From the NCBI GenBank assembly GCA_003277985.1, contig QCHR01000003.1, positions 1 to 64,000 on the forward strand: a stretch of 64,000 nt of DNA, read 5' to 3'. A model generated the notes under the pieces. That model saw only the letters and a list, made by a program, of their open reading frames with translations, ran no database searches and was not told the DNA's origin. Origin of the DNA: Prochlorococcus sp. AG-402-G06 (GTDB taxonomy: Bacteria; Cyanobacteriota; Cyanobacteriia; PCC-6307; Cyanobiaceae). Shown here piece after piece: positions 26,292 to 37,047 of the stretch. The position numbers were made by a program, and so were the translations under genes. Position 1 is the first letter of the stretch; each line of letters begins with the position of its first letter.

Positions 26292-26600
26292 ATGTCCTGT
26301 TCATTAATTAAATTTAGTTCTGAGGATTGTGGAACTTGCCATAGGATGAGCTTCTTTGATTCTAAAGTTGCAAAAGAATTAGGTATTGAATTTATTAGCG
26401 TAAAACTTCAAGATACAGTTGTTTATAGAAAATATAGGCCGATATTGTTAAAGCAATACCCTACAAAAGAGGGAATGGGCTGGCCAACTTACCTATTAGT
26501 TAATGAACCAGAAGGAGAATTTGAAATTATAGGAGAGCTAAAAGGAGGAATTGCTAAGGGTGATTTTAGAGATAGACTGGCAAAACTAATACCTAATTGA
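26292..26600 (+). CDS. Thioredoxin-fold protein with CxxC
   Basis: A 102-residue thioredoxin-like protein. The redox motif is CGTC (SEDCGTCHRMSFFD), preceded by a short strand (LIKFSS). The cis-Pro is in GMGWPTYLLVNE, and a later GELKGGIAKGDF loop ends the fold. Size and motif suggest a small cytoplasmic thiol-disulfide protein, unlike TrxA whose motif is WCGPC. No signal peptide. Partner unknown. Confidence 0.75.
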   Translation: MSCSLIKFSSEDCGTCHRMSFFDSKVAKELGIEFISVKLQDTVVYRKYRPILLKQYPTKEGMGWPTYLLVNEPEGEFEIIGELKGGIAKGDFRDRLAKLIPN

Positions 26601-26608
26601 TCATATAA

Positions 26609-26791
26609 TTAACTCACTGGTTGCATTAAGCCACCACTTCCAGAATCAGAATCATCATCGTCGTTACCTGCGTCTACAGTCAAAAGTGTAAATATCCCTA
26701 AAGCTAAAAGACTTATCATTCCACTAAAAAGACTTAGCCCATATTGGTTAGTACTGATTTCTATTACTTCACCCAAGGTAAAAATACTCAA
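26609..26791 (-). CDS. Small single-span protein with Asp/Gly-rich tail
   Basis: A 60-residue protein: a short polar N-terminus (MSIFTLGEVIEIS), a membrane helix (LSLFSGMISLLALGIFTLLT) and an acidic low-complexity tail (DAGNDDDDSDSGSGGLMQ). The DDDD stretch is unusual and would be a strong negative patch. It converges on the thioredoxin-fold gene. Function unknown. Confidence 0.5.
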   Translation of the reverse strand: MSIFTLGEVIEISTNQYGLSLFSGMISLLALGIFTLLTVDAGNDDDDSDSGSGGLMQPVS

Positions 26792-26878
26792 ATTTTGGTG
26801 ACTATAGCAATTTTTTACTTAAAAAGGGTTTTGGTCAACCAATTGAAAGATTGACATGACTATTATTTTGGTATTGAT

Positions 26879-29800
26879 CTATTGAATATTGATTTCAGAA
26901 TTCATTAAAGCCAGCCATTCAGTAAGTTGATCTAGAAGTTTATCGCTATCCAAAATGCCAAGACCTCGAATGATTACGGACGAGTACCGATCTCCTTTCT
27001 TATAGATAAACCTTCCATGAAGATGTTTAGCCAGACCATTTCTAAGTAGCTTAAATGCTGGTTCATCCATCATTGTTTCAAGCTCAACATTTGGTTTGGA
27101 CAATTTGATTCTCGAAAAACCACACTTTTTGGCGATTATTTTTAATTTCATTACTACTATTAATGACTCAACTGGCTTTGGCAATGTTCCATATCTATCA
27201 ACCATGTTGCTAGCAAATTGAACCAACCCATCATTGTCTTCACATTCAGTGGCTAATCTATAAGCATTTATTTTTTCATCTGGATCAGTTATCCAATCTC
27301 CAGGTATAAATGCTGTCACGGGTAAATCAATTTGTGTATCATCAACAGATGGAATGTCTTGTCCTTGTATTTCGGCTATAGATTCTTGCAATAATTCCAT
27401 ATACAAATCAAAACCTATTGTTTCCATTTGTCCGCTTTGTTCGATACCTAAAATATTTCCAACACCTCTAATTTCCATATCCCTCATAGCTAACTGATAA
27501 CCGCTACCCAAGTCACTAAATTCTTTTATGGCCTTTAACCGTTGTCTGGAAGTTTCATTTAATTTCTCATCACTTGGGTAAAACAACCATGCATGCGCTT
27601 GTACACCACTACGGCCAACTCTCCCTCTTAATTGGTAAAGTTGAGATAAACCAAATTTGTGTGAATCTTCTATTAATATAGTGTTTACACGAGGTATATC
27701 TAATCCGCTCTCCACAATAGTTGTACAAAGCAAAATATCTGCTTCTCCTGCATTAAATGCCAACATTGCATTTTCTAATGCACCTTCTTCCATTTGCCCG
27801 TGAGCTATCAACAATTTAACATTTGGTATCATCATTTTTAATTTTTCAGCTACATCATCAATCCCTTTAATTCGAGGAACAATATAAAATATTTGGCCAC
27901 CTCTATCTATCTCTTGTGAAATTGCACTTCTAATAATTTCATTATCAAGTGGGGCTAAATGAGTATTAATAGGCCTGCGTAAAGGCGGTGGTGTTGAAAT
28001 TAAACTCATTTCACGGACTCCAGAAAGACTCATGTAAAGTGTTCTGGGAATTGGTGTTGCAGAAAGAGTTAATACATCTACGCTCTTTTTTAAATCTTTT
28101 ATTTTCTCCTTTTGATTAACTCCAAAGCGTTGTTCTTCATCTATAACAAGAAGTCCTAAATCTTTATAAACTAATTTTTTATTTAAGAGTTGATGTGTAC
28201 CTACAACAGCATCAATTTGTCCTTCTTTAAGTCCACTTACAATTTGTTTCCTTTCACTACTAGTTTTAAATCTATTCAGTAAAGATACTTTTATAGGGTA
28301 TGGTGCAAATCGATCAGATATAGTTCTCCAGTGTTGTTGAGATAATACTGTAGTTGGTGCTAACAATGCTATTTGCTTCCCTGATGTAATTGCTTTAAAA
28401 ATTGCTCTTATGGCTACCTCAGTTTTGCCAAATCCAACATCACCACAAACTAATCTATCCATAGGTTTCTCACTTTCCATATCACGTTTAACTTGAGTTG
28501 TCGCTGTCGCTTGATCAGGTGTTAATTCGTAAGGAAAGGAGTCCTCTAGTTCACTTTGCCATGGGCCATCATTTGGAAACTTGAATCCTTTTTCTTTACT
28601 TCTTTCTGCATATAACTTAATTAAATCTAAAGCTACCTTTTTTACAGATTTCTTAGCTTTGGCCTTTATTTTGTTCCAATTAGCGCCACCTAATTTACTT
28701 ATTGTTGGGGTTTTAGAATTGGAATTCCTATATCTACCTAAGCTACCAAGTTGATCTGCAGCAACACTTAGTTTTCCATCCAAATATTTAATAACAAGAT
28801 AATCTCTTGCCTCACCATTAATTTTTATTTTTTGAATATTTTGGAACAATCCGATACCGTGATTTCTATGAACAACGAAATCTCCAGGTTTCATTTTATT
28901 AGGATCTATCTTTTTACTCTGTGCTTGCTTTCTTCTTCTTACATAGCCAGTACTAGAAATATTATGTTGTCCAAAAAACTCCTTATCTGTTACTATTGCG
29001 ATTTTCCAGGCTGGTAGGAAAAATCCTTCTATTTCACCATCATTATTATTTTTAATAGCCACAGGTACATTGTCATCTAGGACAGTTTTAATACCATTAA
29101 GATCATTATTATTTGGTATAAACTTTGATATTAATTCATGTTCTTCTAAGAGAGAAACAGCTCGACTAGGTTGAGCTGATATTATCCAGATAGAATATTT
29201 ATCTCTTATATAATCTTTTAATGAAAGACTAATTTTTCCATATTGATTAGGTAGCCAATGATGAACTTTACTAGAAATATTAAATACATTTTTTTTCCCT
29301 GTATTATCATCTAAATCGGTTATGTCAAAACCCATATAACAGTTTATCGATTCATAAATATCGTTAATATTTTTATGAAGATTAGGTTTTAATAAATTTT
29401 TTAATGCTTTGTTGTCTAATGAATTACTAATTAATTCAGTATAACTTTCATTAACTATGTTAAACCAAGCATTTCCATGAGATACACCTTGCAACCTTTC
29501 ATCAACTACAATAAATGTACTATTATCTAGATAATCTAACAAAGAAGAAGGGTTATCAAATGCAACTCCTAAATATTTTTTTGCAGATTCTAAAGTATTT
29601 GAATTTACTAACTCGCTGTAATCATTATCAGAAAATAAAACCGATATATCCTTATCCTTAATTGATGTAAGCCTATTAATGATTAGTGGATCAAAGCCTG
29701 TTGGTGTAATACATACGTTATCAATTTGATCCAAAGATCTTTGAGATATTGAATCAAATTCTTTAATTTTGTCTATTTGATCACCAAACAATTCCAACCT

Positions 29801-30385
29801 AATTGGAAGTTCACTACTAACGGGATAAATATCAATAATATCCCCACGACGTGTCCATGTACCTTCTTGATCAATATTATTAGACTTAATATATCCAGAT
29901 TCACTCAATTTTAAAGATAATTCACTTAGGTTAATTTCGTCTCCAACATTTAATTTTATACACTTTGATTTAAGATATTCAAATGGAGGGAGATGAGGTT
30001 GTAATGACCTTTCAGTCGCAATTATTGCAATATTTTCATCATCTTTTAATTCTAATATATCGCTTAGAACTTGCAATTGTCCCCATATAATTTCTGAAGT
30101 TGTCTGTATAGAATCATATGGAGATACTTCACTCGTTGGATACAAGCATGTCTTGCTCCAACCGCATTCTTTTACTAATGGGAACCACCTAGTAGCATCT
30201 TCTAATGTTGGGACAATTACCAATAATGTTTTGGATACTTTTTTAGCAAGTGAAGTTGTAATTAACGCTTTTGCTGTTCGTGGTGCACCTGTTAATACTA
30301 ATCTTTCATCTCTATTTGTTCGTACAATCAACTCATTTGTTAATTGATGATTTTCTAAATAATTTGCTATTGACTCTAAAGACAC
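26879..30385 (-). CDS. mfd: Transcription-repair coupling factor
   Basis: A 1168-residue ATP-dependent translocase that removes RNA polymerase stalled at lesions and recruits UvrA. The N-terminal UvrB-homology module contains VLTGAPRTAK and RRGDIIDIYP. The CarD-like RNAP-interaction domain has KPGDFVVHRNHGIGLFQ. The RecG-like translocase has Walker A GDVGFGKTEVA, DEEQ box VIDEEQRFGV, TLSATPIPRTLYM and GRVGRSGVQAHAWLF, with the TRG motif near residues 950-1000 (DLGSGYQLAMRDMEIRGVGN). Full length. It is divergent from nothing nearby; a small hypothetical gene follows it on the same strand. Confidence 0.97.
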   Translation of the reverse strand: MSLESIANYLENHQLTNELIVRTNRDERLVLTGAPRTAKALITTSLAKKVSKTLLVIVPTLEDATRWFPLVKECGWSKTCLYPTSEVSPYDSIQTTSEIIWGQLQVLSDILELKDDENIAIIATERSLQPHLPPFEYLKSKCIKLNVGDEINLSELSLKLSESGYIKSNNIDQEGTWTRRGDIIDIYPVSSELPIRLELFGDQIDKIKEFDSISQRSLDQIDNVCITPTGFDPLIINRLTSIKDKDISVLFSDNDYSELVNSNTLESAKKYLGVAFDNPSSLLDYLDNSTFIVVDERLQGVSHGNAWFNIVNESYTELISNSLDNKALKNLLKPNLHKNINDIYESINCYMGFDITDLDDNTGKKNVFNISSKVHHWLPNQYGKISLSLKDYIRDKYSIWIISAQPSRAVSLLEEHELISKFIPNNNDLNGIKTVLDDNVPVAIKNNNDGEIEGFFLPAWKIAIVTDKEFFGQHNISSTGYVRRRKQAQSKKIDPNKMKPGDFVVHRNHGIGLFQNIQKIKINGEARDYLVIKYLDGKLSVAADQLGSLGRYRNSNSKTPTISKLGGANWNKIKAKAKKSVKKVALDLIKLYAERSKEKGFKFPNDGPWQSELEDSFPYELTPDQATATTQVKRDMESEKPMDRLVCGDVGFGKTEVAIRAIFKAITSGKQIALLAPTTVLSQQHWRTISDRFAPYPIKVSLLNRFKTSSERKQIVSGLKEGQIDAVVGTHQLLNKKLVYKDLGLLVIDEEQRFGVNQKEKIKDLKKSVDVLTLSATPIPRTLYMSLSGVREMSLISTPPPLRRPINTHLAPLDNEIIRSAISQEIDRGGQIFYIVPRIKGIDDVAEKLKMMIPNVKLLIAHGQMEEGALENAMLAFNAGEADILLCTTIVESGLDIPRVNTILIEDSHKFGLSQLYQLRGRVGRSGVQAHAWLFYPSDEKLNETSRQRLKAIKEFSDLGSGYQLAMRDMEIRGVGNILGIEQSGQMETIGFDLYMELLQESIAEIQGQDIPSVDDTQIDLPVTAFIPGDWITDPDEKINAYRLATECEDNDGLVQFASNMVDRYGTLPKPVESLIVVMKLKIIAKKCGFSRIKLSKPNVELETMMDEPAFKLLRNGLAKHLHGRFIYKKGDRYSSVIIRGLGILDSDKLLDQLTEWLALMNSEINIQ

Positions 30386-30446
30386 TATTCCTTTTTACTT
30401 TATATATTGAGATACTATAACATTTTTATTATCACATTGAAAAGAG

Positions 30447-31109
30447 TTAATGAGGAAGATACTTATTTCTAATTAATTTTAGCTTATCAACAAATGAACT
30501 TAATTGTTTTTCATTAAGTTCCTTCCTCGTAGAAACATTAAACTCCCTCTGTAAATATTCTCTCCCCTGTATATGGTCCCAGGATAGATCCTTAAGTATA
30601 ATATCGGACTCTTCAATTAAACTACTAATATTATTAACATTTGGTTGATTTTTAATGTCTTCATTTTTTAAAAGTTTTAGATAATTTACTAAATCACTAT
30701 AGTTAGTTATTTTGTTTCGATTATTATAACCTAATTTTTTTTCTAGGAAGCTTATTTCATCATCTCTAGACCATTTTAAGCGTTTAATTTCTGAATCTAT
30801 TGCCGTTAATTCATTGCTCCAATCACTCGGCTCGTGATTCATATTACTTTGGTCTATTTTTTTAATTTTTGCTAATTCAACATTCAATGTAGGTTTCATT
30901 ATCTCTTGATTAATTGACTTTATGTCTGCATCATTTTTTGAGGTTGAATTTATCCTGTTTTTTAGTCTTGATATTGCTTTATCCTCAGCGACTTCAACTG
31001 TGGCCCCTTCTGCTAATGCGCTTCCAAGGTTTTTGTCATTTTGCCATCCTTTTACTTGAACAACAGCCTTATTTTCTGATAAATGGCAAAGTTTAGATTC
31101 AATACGCAT
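30447..31109 (-). CDS. Conserved hypothetical cyanobacterial protein
   Basis: A 220-residue soluble protein. The first 45 residues (CHLSENKAVVQVKGWQNDK, then GSALAEGATVEVAEDKAISR) form a compact N-terminal domain with the feel of a small nucleic acid-binding or Rad52-like strand-helix unit; that is only a visual impression. The C-terminal half has two short repeats built around W-S-R-D-D-E and W-D-H-I-Q-G, each followed by a Leu-Gly-like helix. No membrane span. It lies immediately upstream of mfd on the same strand, so co-transcription is possible. Confidence 0.65.
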   Translation of the reverse strand: MRIESKLCHLSENKAVVQVKGWQNDKNLGSALAEGATVEVAEDKAISRLKNRINSTSKNDADIKSINQEIMKPTLNVELAKIKKIDQSNMNHEPSDWSNELTAIDSEIKRLKWSRDDEISFLEKKLGYNNRNKITNYSDLVNYLKLLKNEDIKNQPNVNNISSLIEESDIILKDLSWDHIQGREYLQREFNVSTRKELNEKQLSSFVDKLKLIRNKYLPH

Positions 31110-31195
31110 AACCCTTCTGAATTAACCCTAAATAGAATTATTAGAGTTAACATATACCAGACATGCATTATGGATAGCTCTTTTGTCTTAATTTA

Positions 31196-31915
31196 ATGGA
31201 TTCAGCATCTCTCAGATCCTTAACTCCGTTACTTGATGGTATCGATAGATGGGTTGAACTAGCCCCTCTATTGCCAATTATAGTCTCGTTGGAGCTTGTT
31301 TTGTCGGCTGATAATGCTGTAGCTCTAGCCTCCATAACAAAGAATCTAAATAATATTGATCTTCAAAAAAGAGCACTAAATATAGGCATATTTATTGCTT
31401 TAATATTAAGAATACTTGTAATTCTTACTGCCCAATTAATCCTGGATTTTTGGCCAGTAAAACTTATTGGTGGTACTTATTTGATATCACTATCACTGTC
31501 AAAGCTTATCTTCAACAATGATATATCTTCTAAGAAAGATAATAATATTAATGATAAATCTGAAATTTCAATTGTAAAAGTTATCCTTCTATTGTCTGTA
31601 ACTGATTTAGCTTTCTCTATCGACAGTATTACTGCAGCCGTTGCAATAAGTGATCAATTTCTTTTAGTTATTACAGGCGCCATTATAGGAGTGATAGCAT
31701 TACGTTTTACTTCTGGATTATTTATTAAATGGCTTGAAATATATACAAATTTAGAAAAGGCTGGTTATATTGCTGTTGGTATTATTGGAGTAAAGTTAAT
31801 CCTCCAATTAATATTTTCAAAATTATTAGTACCAGAATATATATTCTTCTTATTCATGGTATGCCTTTTTCTATGGGGCTTTTCAAGTAAAGCGAGTAAC
31901 GCTAATAATTTCTAA
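31196..31915 (+). CDS. TerC family membrane protein
   Basis: A 239-residue polytopic protein with about seven membrane helices. The TerC signature residues are present: [14 protein letters not shown] in the second helix, LKIIG/GGTYL-type segment ([11 protein letters not shown]), [16 protein letters not shown] in the middle with paired Asp residues inside the membrane, then a final helix pair. TerC/Alx proteins export Mn2+ or handle metal stress and, in thylakoids, help membrane protein insertion. Which of these applies is not decidable. Its end overlaps fmt by 4 bases (convergent). Confidence 0.9.
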   Translation: MDSASLRSLTPLLDGIDRWVELAPLLPIIVSLELVLSADNAVALASITKNLNNIDLQKRALNIGIFIALILRILVILTAQLILDFWPVKLIGGTYLISLSLSKLIFNNDISSKKDNNINDKSEISIVKVILLLSVTDLAFSIDSITAAVAISDQFLLVITGAIIGVIALRFTSGLFIKWLEIYTNLEKAGYIAVGIIGVKLILQLIFSKLLVPEYIFFLFMVCLFLWGFSSKASNANNF

Positions 31916-32922
31916 TTACCCAATATATTATTAATGCTTAGTTTTGATTGTACTGATAAAGTATAACTGTCAGTAGGCTTTTTCCCTTCTAGCTGAGCGT
32001 ATTTAATTTGAATTGGATAATCATTCGTCATTATTTTTATGCCATCGTGTTTATTTATCATAGTTATTGATCCTGGTATTCTATCTTTTATTGATTGAGT
32101 ATCCATACATTGACTTTCTAGCAATTGATCGTCACTACCTTTTATTGTTGCCTCTAAGATTTTTATTCTTTTACCTTTATAGAGTGTATATGCATTTGGA
32201 TATAACGCCTGTATTTGCTTTAAAATTTGTCTCGCATTTTTATTCCAACTTATTAGATAATCTTCTTTTTTTATTTGTCTTGCATAACTCGGATTACCCT
32301 TTAATTTAGACTGTTCGATAGCATTTAATTCATCTAGCATTGATGATTTATTTATAGATTTGGTGAGGCTTATCCTTTCAAGTGCTTTTACTAATAACTT
32401 TGATGATATTTTCGAAAGTCTATTTGTAAGAGACTCTAGATTATCTGAATCTTTAATCACTGCTACCTCCTGTTCAATAACCGGTCCCGTATCTAACCCT
32501 TCTTCCATGGACATTATACAAATACCTGTTTTTGAATCATCGTTAAGAATGCACCACTGGATTGGTGCAGCTCCTCTCCAAACAGGTAGTAAGGATGCAT
32601 GACTATTCCAGCAACCCAGCTTTGGTTGATCTAATATTTCTTTTGGAAGGATTTGCCCAAAAGCTACAACTATGTATATGTCGGCGTTTAAATATTTAAG
32701 TGAATCCTTTGTATTTTGATCCTTACTGATTGATTGTGTAGCAAAGACAGGTATACCAAAATCAATGGCAGCTTGTTTCACTGGAGAAGGTGACAATGCT
32801 TTCCCTCTCCCACGCTTTCTATCGGGTTGCGTAACTACGCCTATTACTTCGAATCCCGCATTAACGATATTAATAAGATTTTCCGCAGCATATTTAGGGG
32901 TTCCCCAAAAAACTATCTTCAC
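31912..32922 (-). CDS. fmt: Methionyl-tRNA formyltransferase
   Basis: A 336-residue enzyme formylating initiator Met-tRNA with 10-formyl-tetrahydrofolate. The N-terminal [14 protein letters not shown] is diagnostic. The formyl transferase core has [19 protein letters not shown] with the catalytic Asn-x-His, and [11 protein letters not shown] with the catalytic Asp. The C-terminal domain is present. The start overlaps the end of tldE by 4 bases (ATGA-type), so the two are translationally coupled on the minus strand. Confidence 0.96.
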   Translation of the reverse strand: MKIVFWGTPKYAAENLINIVNAGFEVIGVVTQPDRKRGRGKALSPSPVKQAAIDFGIPVFATQSISKDQNTKDSLKYLNADIYIVVAFGQILPKEILDQPKLGCWNSHASLLPVWRGAAPIQWCILNDDSKTGICIMSMEEGLDTGPVIEQEVAVIKDSDNLESLTNRLSKISSKLLVKALERISLTKSINKSSMLDELNAIEQSKLKGNPSYARQIKKEDYLISWNKNARQILKQIQALYPNAYTLYKGKRIKILEATIKGSDDQLLESQCMDTQSIKDRIPGSITMINKHDGIKIMTNDYPIQIKYAQLEGKKPTDSYTLSVQSKLSINNILGN

Positions 32923-34307
32923 GCTTCACCAGTTATTGATATGTTCTCAATCCATATATGTGGACTAATACCTTGATGAGTAACAATCTGGTTACTTTCA
33001 ATTTTTACAATACTATTTAATACTTTTAAAATATCACCCGCTACGGTTGCGGCTTCAATTGAAGTCTTTTTGCCATTATTAACGATCCAACCATCAAAGG
33101 GTAAAGAAAAAGAACCTTGACTAGATTTGACCCCTGAATGAATAGCAGATAATTCATCTATTAGAATGTATTCTTTAAGTGTAGTGTTTATATTTAGACT
33201 TTCGTCTTTATCTTTTTCAGATTCATTTTTGCTTACTACTAGCCAATCTGGAGAAACCGATACCTTAGCTCCTAATCCAGCGTGACCAGTTGGTTTTACA
33301 CCAAATTTTCTAGCAGTTGCTTCTGAATGAAGTAAATTAGTTAATTTACCTTTTGTGATCAATTTTATATTTTGTGTTGGAGTTCCTTCACCATCAAAAC
33401 TAAAGGCACCAACATTTTCAGGATGAAGCCCTTCGTCGCTTATGTTTAAATTTGGGACTGTAATTTGATTACCAATTGAGTCTTCATTCATTAAACTTAG
33501 TCCATCTATAATAGATCGTGCGTTAAACATAGAGCTAAATGCAGTTATTAACTGAAGAAAAGCTTCGGGAGTAAAACATGTTAAATACTTATTAGTTTCA
33601 ATAGGTTTATAATTTAAATGACTGATCAACTTATCTGAAGTTTCCTTTATACAAGAGTCTATATCAAGATCATTTAAATTAGAATTTATTCTGATACCAC
33701 CTGCGCTTCGAGGCTTTTTATTGATTTCCTCGGCTTTAGCATACAGATATATTGAAGATTGAGATAATTTCATATGTCTATTAGCTCCCTCACTATTCAA
33801 ATATATCCTTTCTATATAACTTTCGTTTAAACCATTATATGGAACGGAATCTATAGACTTATGAGTATCTATTAATAGTTTCTCAGCATTTTTTAGGATG
33901 GTGAGTAATTCATCAATTGTATGAGGATTGGAGATTTTAGAATTAATATTTTCCAATTCTGTTTTAGCTAAAGGAGAGAACTCTGGAGATTCTTTTTCGT
34001 TACCAAAGAGACTTGCTTCAATTGCACCTTTCATTGCTTTTTTTATACCTTCACTAGTTAAGTCAGATGTACTAGTAATACCTACCTGATTATTTTTATT
34101 CCATACTCTTAAAGTCATTGAATTTCTTTGAGAACCCTTTAACTGCTTGGCATTCCCTTGTTGAACTTGAACAGATATGTCCCTGCTTGAGGATGCGCCC
34201 ATATCCCATTTTTTTATTTCTGACTCTTTACTGAATTTTTTTAAAAGATTAGTCAATGAAACAGGATCTAATTCACCTATTTTTTCATTAGAAATTGCAA
34301 TAGTCAT
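32919..34307 (-). CDS. tldE: TldE/PmbA-type metalloprotease partner
   Basis: A 462-residue partner of TldD. TldD/TldE heterodimers degrade unfolded peptides and process some modified peptides such as microcins. This chain has the shared fold ([11 protein letters not shown]..., [16 protein letters not shown], a C-terminal [12 protein letters not shown]) but lacks a HExxxH, as expected for TldE; the metal site sits on TldD. It starts 1 base after the end of tldD on the same strand and overlaps fmt by 4 bases. Confidence 0.92.
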   Translation of the reverse strand: MTIAISNEKIGELDPVSLTNLLKKFSKESEIKKWDMGASSSRDISVQVQQGNAKQLKGSQRNSMTLRVWNKNNQVGITSTSDLTSEGIKKAMKGAIEASLFGNEKESPEFSPLAKTELENINSKISNPHTIDELLTILKNAEKLLIDTHKSIDSVPYNGLNESYIERIYLNSEGANRHMKLSQSSIYLYAKAEEINKKPRSAGGIRINSNLNDLDIDSCIKETSDKLISHLNYKPIETNKYLTCFTPEAFLQLITAFSSMFNARSIIDGLSLMNEDSIGNQITVPNLNISDEGLHPENVGAFSFDGEGTPTQNIKLITKGKLTNLLHSEATARKFGVKPTGHAGLGAKVSVSPDWLVVSKNESEKDKDESLNINTTLKEYILIDELSAIHSGVKSSQGSFSLPFDGWIVNNGKKTSIEAATVAGDILKVLNSIVKIESNQIVTHQGISPHIWIENISITGEA

Positions 34308-34308
34308 T

Positions 34309-35754
34309 TTATCTGCCTCCTACTGTTATTGAATCTACTTTTATATGTGGTTGACCCACAGTAACGTTTACGCTTCCGCTTACAGATCCACAAAAACCAG
34401 CAGCAAGATCGAGATCGTTTGCGCACATTGATATTCTAGGTAATATTTCTTTTGCTTCACCAATCAATGTTGCACCCTTAACAGGTTTATCAAGTTTTCC
34501 ATTCTTAATTAAATAACCTTCTTCAACTGAGAAGTTAAATTGGCCAGTTGGACCTACACTTCCTCCACCCATAGATTTACAATAAAGACCATCATTAACA
34601 CTATTTATTAGTTCATCAGGAGTGAAATCACCTTGTTTAATGTATGTATTTCTCATGCGACTTGCTGCGGCGAACGAAAAATTTTGCCTCCTGCCACTAC
34701 CTGTTCTTGCATGACCTGTTCGAAGTGAGCCTGCTCTATCAGAAAGGAATCGTTTTAAAATTCCATTTTCAATGAGTAATGTATTTTGTGGTTCCATTCC
34801 TTCATCATCCATTGAGAGAGAGCCGAAAGCATGTGTTGAGAGCCCTTCATCGACTGCACTTACAGCATTGTGAGCAATTTGTTTGTTTATAGAGTCATGA
34901 AATGGGGATGTTCCTCTTTCTAATTGAGTCGTTTCTAGAAGATGCCCACATGCTTCATGAAATATTACACCGCCAAATTTATTGGCAAGAACAACGGGCA
35001 TTTGACCTGCATCAACATATTCTGCATAAAGCATTTTCTGCGCACTTTCATTTAATTCAGACGCACTTTTTTCAATTTCCCAGTTTCTTAAATCATCAGG
35101 GTTACCGGAACTTCCAAATCTTCTGGCAGAAGTTGATCTGTTTTTACCTTGTTGAGCGATTACGTTTAAACCAACTGTTTGATGAAGACGTATGTCTCTA
35201 GCAAAAACTCCATCAGAAGCTGCTACAAGAACCTCCTGCCAGTTCCTTGAATAACTAGCTCTTCTAACTTGTAAATTTTTATTTTTATAAGCAAGTGATT
35301 TTGTTGCTTCTAGAAGTTTGAGAGTGGATTCATCAAGATCTGGTGATTGGATTAACCAATCATTCTTTTTTCTACCAAAATCCTTCAAATCAGATAACCC
35401 TTCAAATTCAACCCTATTTTTTGATCCAGTTACAAGTCCTAACATCCCTAGCGCTTGATTAAGGGCATATAGAAGCCCAGCTTTTGATAAATCATTTGTA
35501 CTGACAAAGCCGTCCTTTTTGCCAAGAAATACCCTAATACCTGCTCCAACGCCAAAAGAGGGACTTACATTTGATATATCTTCTTGCTCTGCCAGAAGTG
35601 AGATATTATCTGATTTTTCAAGAAAGACTTCAACGAGGTCAGCTCCAGCTGATGAACCAAGAGCCAATAATTCTTCAATTTGGGGCTTTAATGTGTCGTC
35701 AAAAATATGAAATAGCAAATTTTCGCTCTGTTTAGTTAGTAATGAATTAGTCAA
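34309..35754 (-). CDS. tldD: TldD metalloprotease
   Basis: A 481-residue catalytic subunit of the TldD/TldE protease. The zinc motif HExxxH is in GVIFHEACGHLLET near residues 265-275. The C-terminal region has GGSVGPTGQFNF and a metal-ligand Cys in ISMCANDLDLAAGFCGSVSG. Known roles in other bacteria are processing of peptide-modifying antibiotics and turnover of unfolded peptides. Paired with tldE one base away. An A/T-rich gap of 120 bases separates it from DUF2996. Confidence 0.94.
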   Translation of the reverse strand: MTNSLLTKQSENLLFHIFDDTLKPQIEELLALGSSAGADLVEVFLEKSDNISLLAEQEDISNVSPSFGVGAGIRVFLGKKDGFVSTNDLSKAGLLYALNQALGMLGLVTGSKNRVEFEGLSDLKDFGRKKNDWLIQSPDLDESTLKLLEATKSLAYKNKNLQVRRASYSRNWQEVLVAASDGVFARDIRLHQTVGLNVIAQQGKNRSTSARRFGSSGNPDDLRNWEIEKSASELNESAQKMLYAEYVDAGQMPVVLANKFGGVIFHEACGHLLETTQLERGTSPFHDSINKQIAHNAVSAVDEGLSTHAFGSLSMDDEGMEPQNTLLIENGILKRFLSDRAGSLRTGHARTGSGRRQNFSFAAASRMRNTYIKQGDFTPDELINSVNDGLYCKSMGGGSVGPTGQFNFSVEEGYLIKNGKLDKPVKGATLIGEAKEILPRISMCANDLDLAAGFCGSVSGSVNVTVGQPHIKVDSITVGGR

Positions 35755-35874
35755 TTTTTTTTTTTTATTATTATGGCATTTGATTGGCTTAACCGCGTAT
35801 ATATAAATTAAGTAGAAATAATTGTTGTTATTATTAAAAAAAACTTACATTATCATAACAAAAATAATATCTAT

Positions 35875-36423
35875 TCAATTCGCACCGATCCATTTCTGAC
35901 CATTTAACCTTTGAAGAACTCTTGAAGTTAGTAAAGGTAATGTTGTCTTTTTTTCATCAATTAAAAAAGATTCAACTATGCTTGGGTCAGAATTAGACTC
36001 AGCTAGTAAGATTGTCTTATCGGAGGTTATTATTTTATTACTAAAGCAAAGCCAAAACTTCCTCTGCTCCGATAATTCGCAAAAAACCATCCAGCAATTT
36101 CCACCAACTACAGGCCTCTCGCCTTCGATTAATTTGATAACATTAACTGAAGTTCCCTTGTCTTGAATAGATTTCTTCAATTCTGGAATTAAATAATTAG
36201 TTATAAACTCATCAAACGGCTTATCTTCAAGTTTAGGAGGTTTAGTAGCTTTTTTTGGGGTGGGTGCTTTATTTGGATTTGGAGTATTGGATTCGTCTTT
36301 AGCCGAAGAAACTGATTGATTGATTGAGGGAACAGTACTATCAACGCTGGGAGTTGAATCTATTTCTAAGCGAGTATCTTTGTTGTTTGAGTTTATTTCG
36401 TTTGAAGGTTTTGTATTTTCCAT
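35875..36423 (-). CDS. DUF2996 protein
   Basis: A 182-residue protein. The first 70 residues are low-complexity, rich in Ser/Pro/Lys/Asn (a disordered N-terminus including PNPNKAPTPKKATKPPK). The folded C-terminal domain carries KPFDEFITNYLIPELKK, GGNCWMVFCEL and KFWLCFSNKIIT, matching DUF2996, a family largely confined to oxygenic phototrophs. Function unknown; homologues in plants have been linked to photosystem assembly, which I mention only as background. Monocistronic or the tail of the minus-strand run. Confidence 0.85.
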   Translation of the reverse strand: MENTKPSNEINSNNKDTRLEIDSTPSVDSTVPSINQSVSSAKDESNTPNPNKAPTPKKATKPPKLEDKPFDEFITNYLIPELKKSIQDKGTSVNVIKLIEGERPVVGGNCWMVFCELSEQRKFWLCFSNKIITSDKTILLAESNSDPSIVESFLIDEKKTTLPLLTSRVLQRLNGQKWIGAN

Positions 36424-36495
36424 ACTTTGATATTAGCAAATTTATTTAGATTCCTGCTTATTATTTTAGATTAACTATATTTGTAGATGAATAGT

Positions 36496-37047
36496 TTACC
36501 AGTTTAAAAAAGAATGATCGTTCCAATCTATTGATAATTTACTATCATTTTTATTTTCATAATTAGTTTCTTTTTGATATTCATCTCTATCTTGTAATTC
36601 ATTAGTTTCTTGGTCATAAACATTTCTTAAGTTGATATTCGAAGAATCAAAATCATTTTTAGATGTTTTACCTATCACTCTGAATCTAGCATTAATAGTT
36701 GGAGATGGGTCCTTAATCTCTCGTTCAATTAGCGTATTATCATATGAACTAAAAATATTTGAGTCAACGTAGTCATTACTTTCATCTTGAATATTATCAG
36801 ATTTAGTTTTTAATATTTTTTTTAATCTAGGTCTATTAAGATTAGAGAGTTTATTAGTTATGAGAAAAGAGAGGATAAAGCCAGAGCCAGTAGATATTGC
36901 AAGATATTTTCCAAGCGCAAGTGATGGAGTCTCCCATATGAGAATTTTTATTTTAGTAGTATGTTTCTGATTACTAATGCTAAAGAAAACAATTAATACT
37001 AATGATGTTAAGAACGGTAAAACTTTAATCAGATAATTAAATTTCAT
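36496..37047 (-). CDS. LapA/DUF1049-like membrane protein
   Basis: A 183-residue protein with two N-terminal transmembrane helices (LPFLTSLVLIVFFSISN and LAISTGSGFILSFLIT) around a short loop ending in the Leu/Ile/Trp pattern of LapA/DUF1049 proteins. The long acidic, Asp/Asn-rich C-terminal part (about 110 residues) is not conserved-looking and probably disordered, although a Phe/Arg-Val-Ile-Gly segment (RFRVIGKTSK) stands out. It overlaps ubiX by 4 bases. LapA-type proteins function in envelope assembly in other bacteria; that is background, not evidence. Confidence 0.6.
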   Translation of the reverse strand: MKFNYLIKVLPFLTSLVLIVFFSISNQKHTTKIKILIWETPSLALGKYLAISTGSGFILSFLITNKLSNLNRPRLKKILKTKSDNIQDESNDYVDSNIFSSYDNTLIEREIKDPSPTINARFRVIGKTSKNDFDSSNINLRNVYDQETNELQDRDEYQKETNYENKNDSKLSIDWNDHSFLNW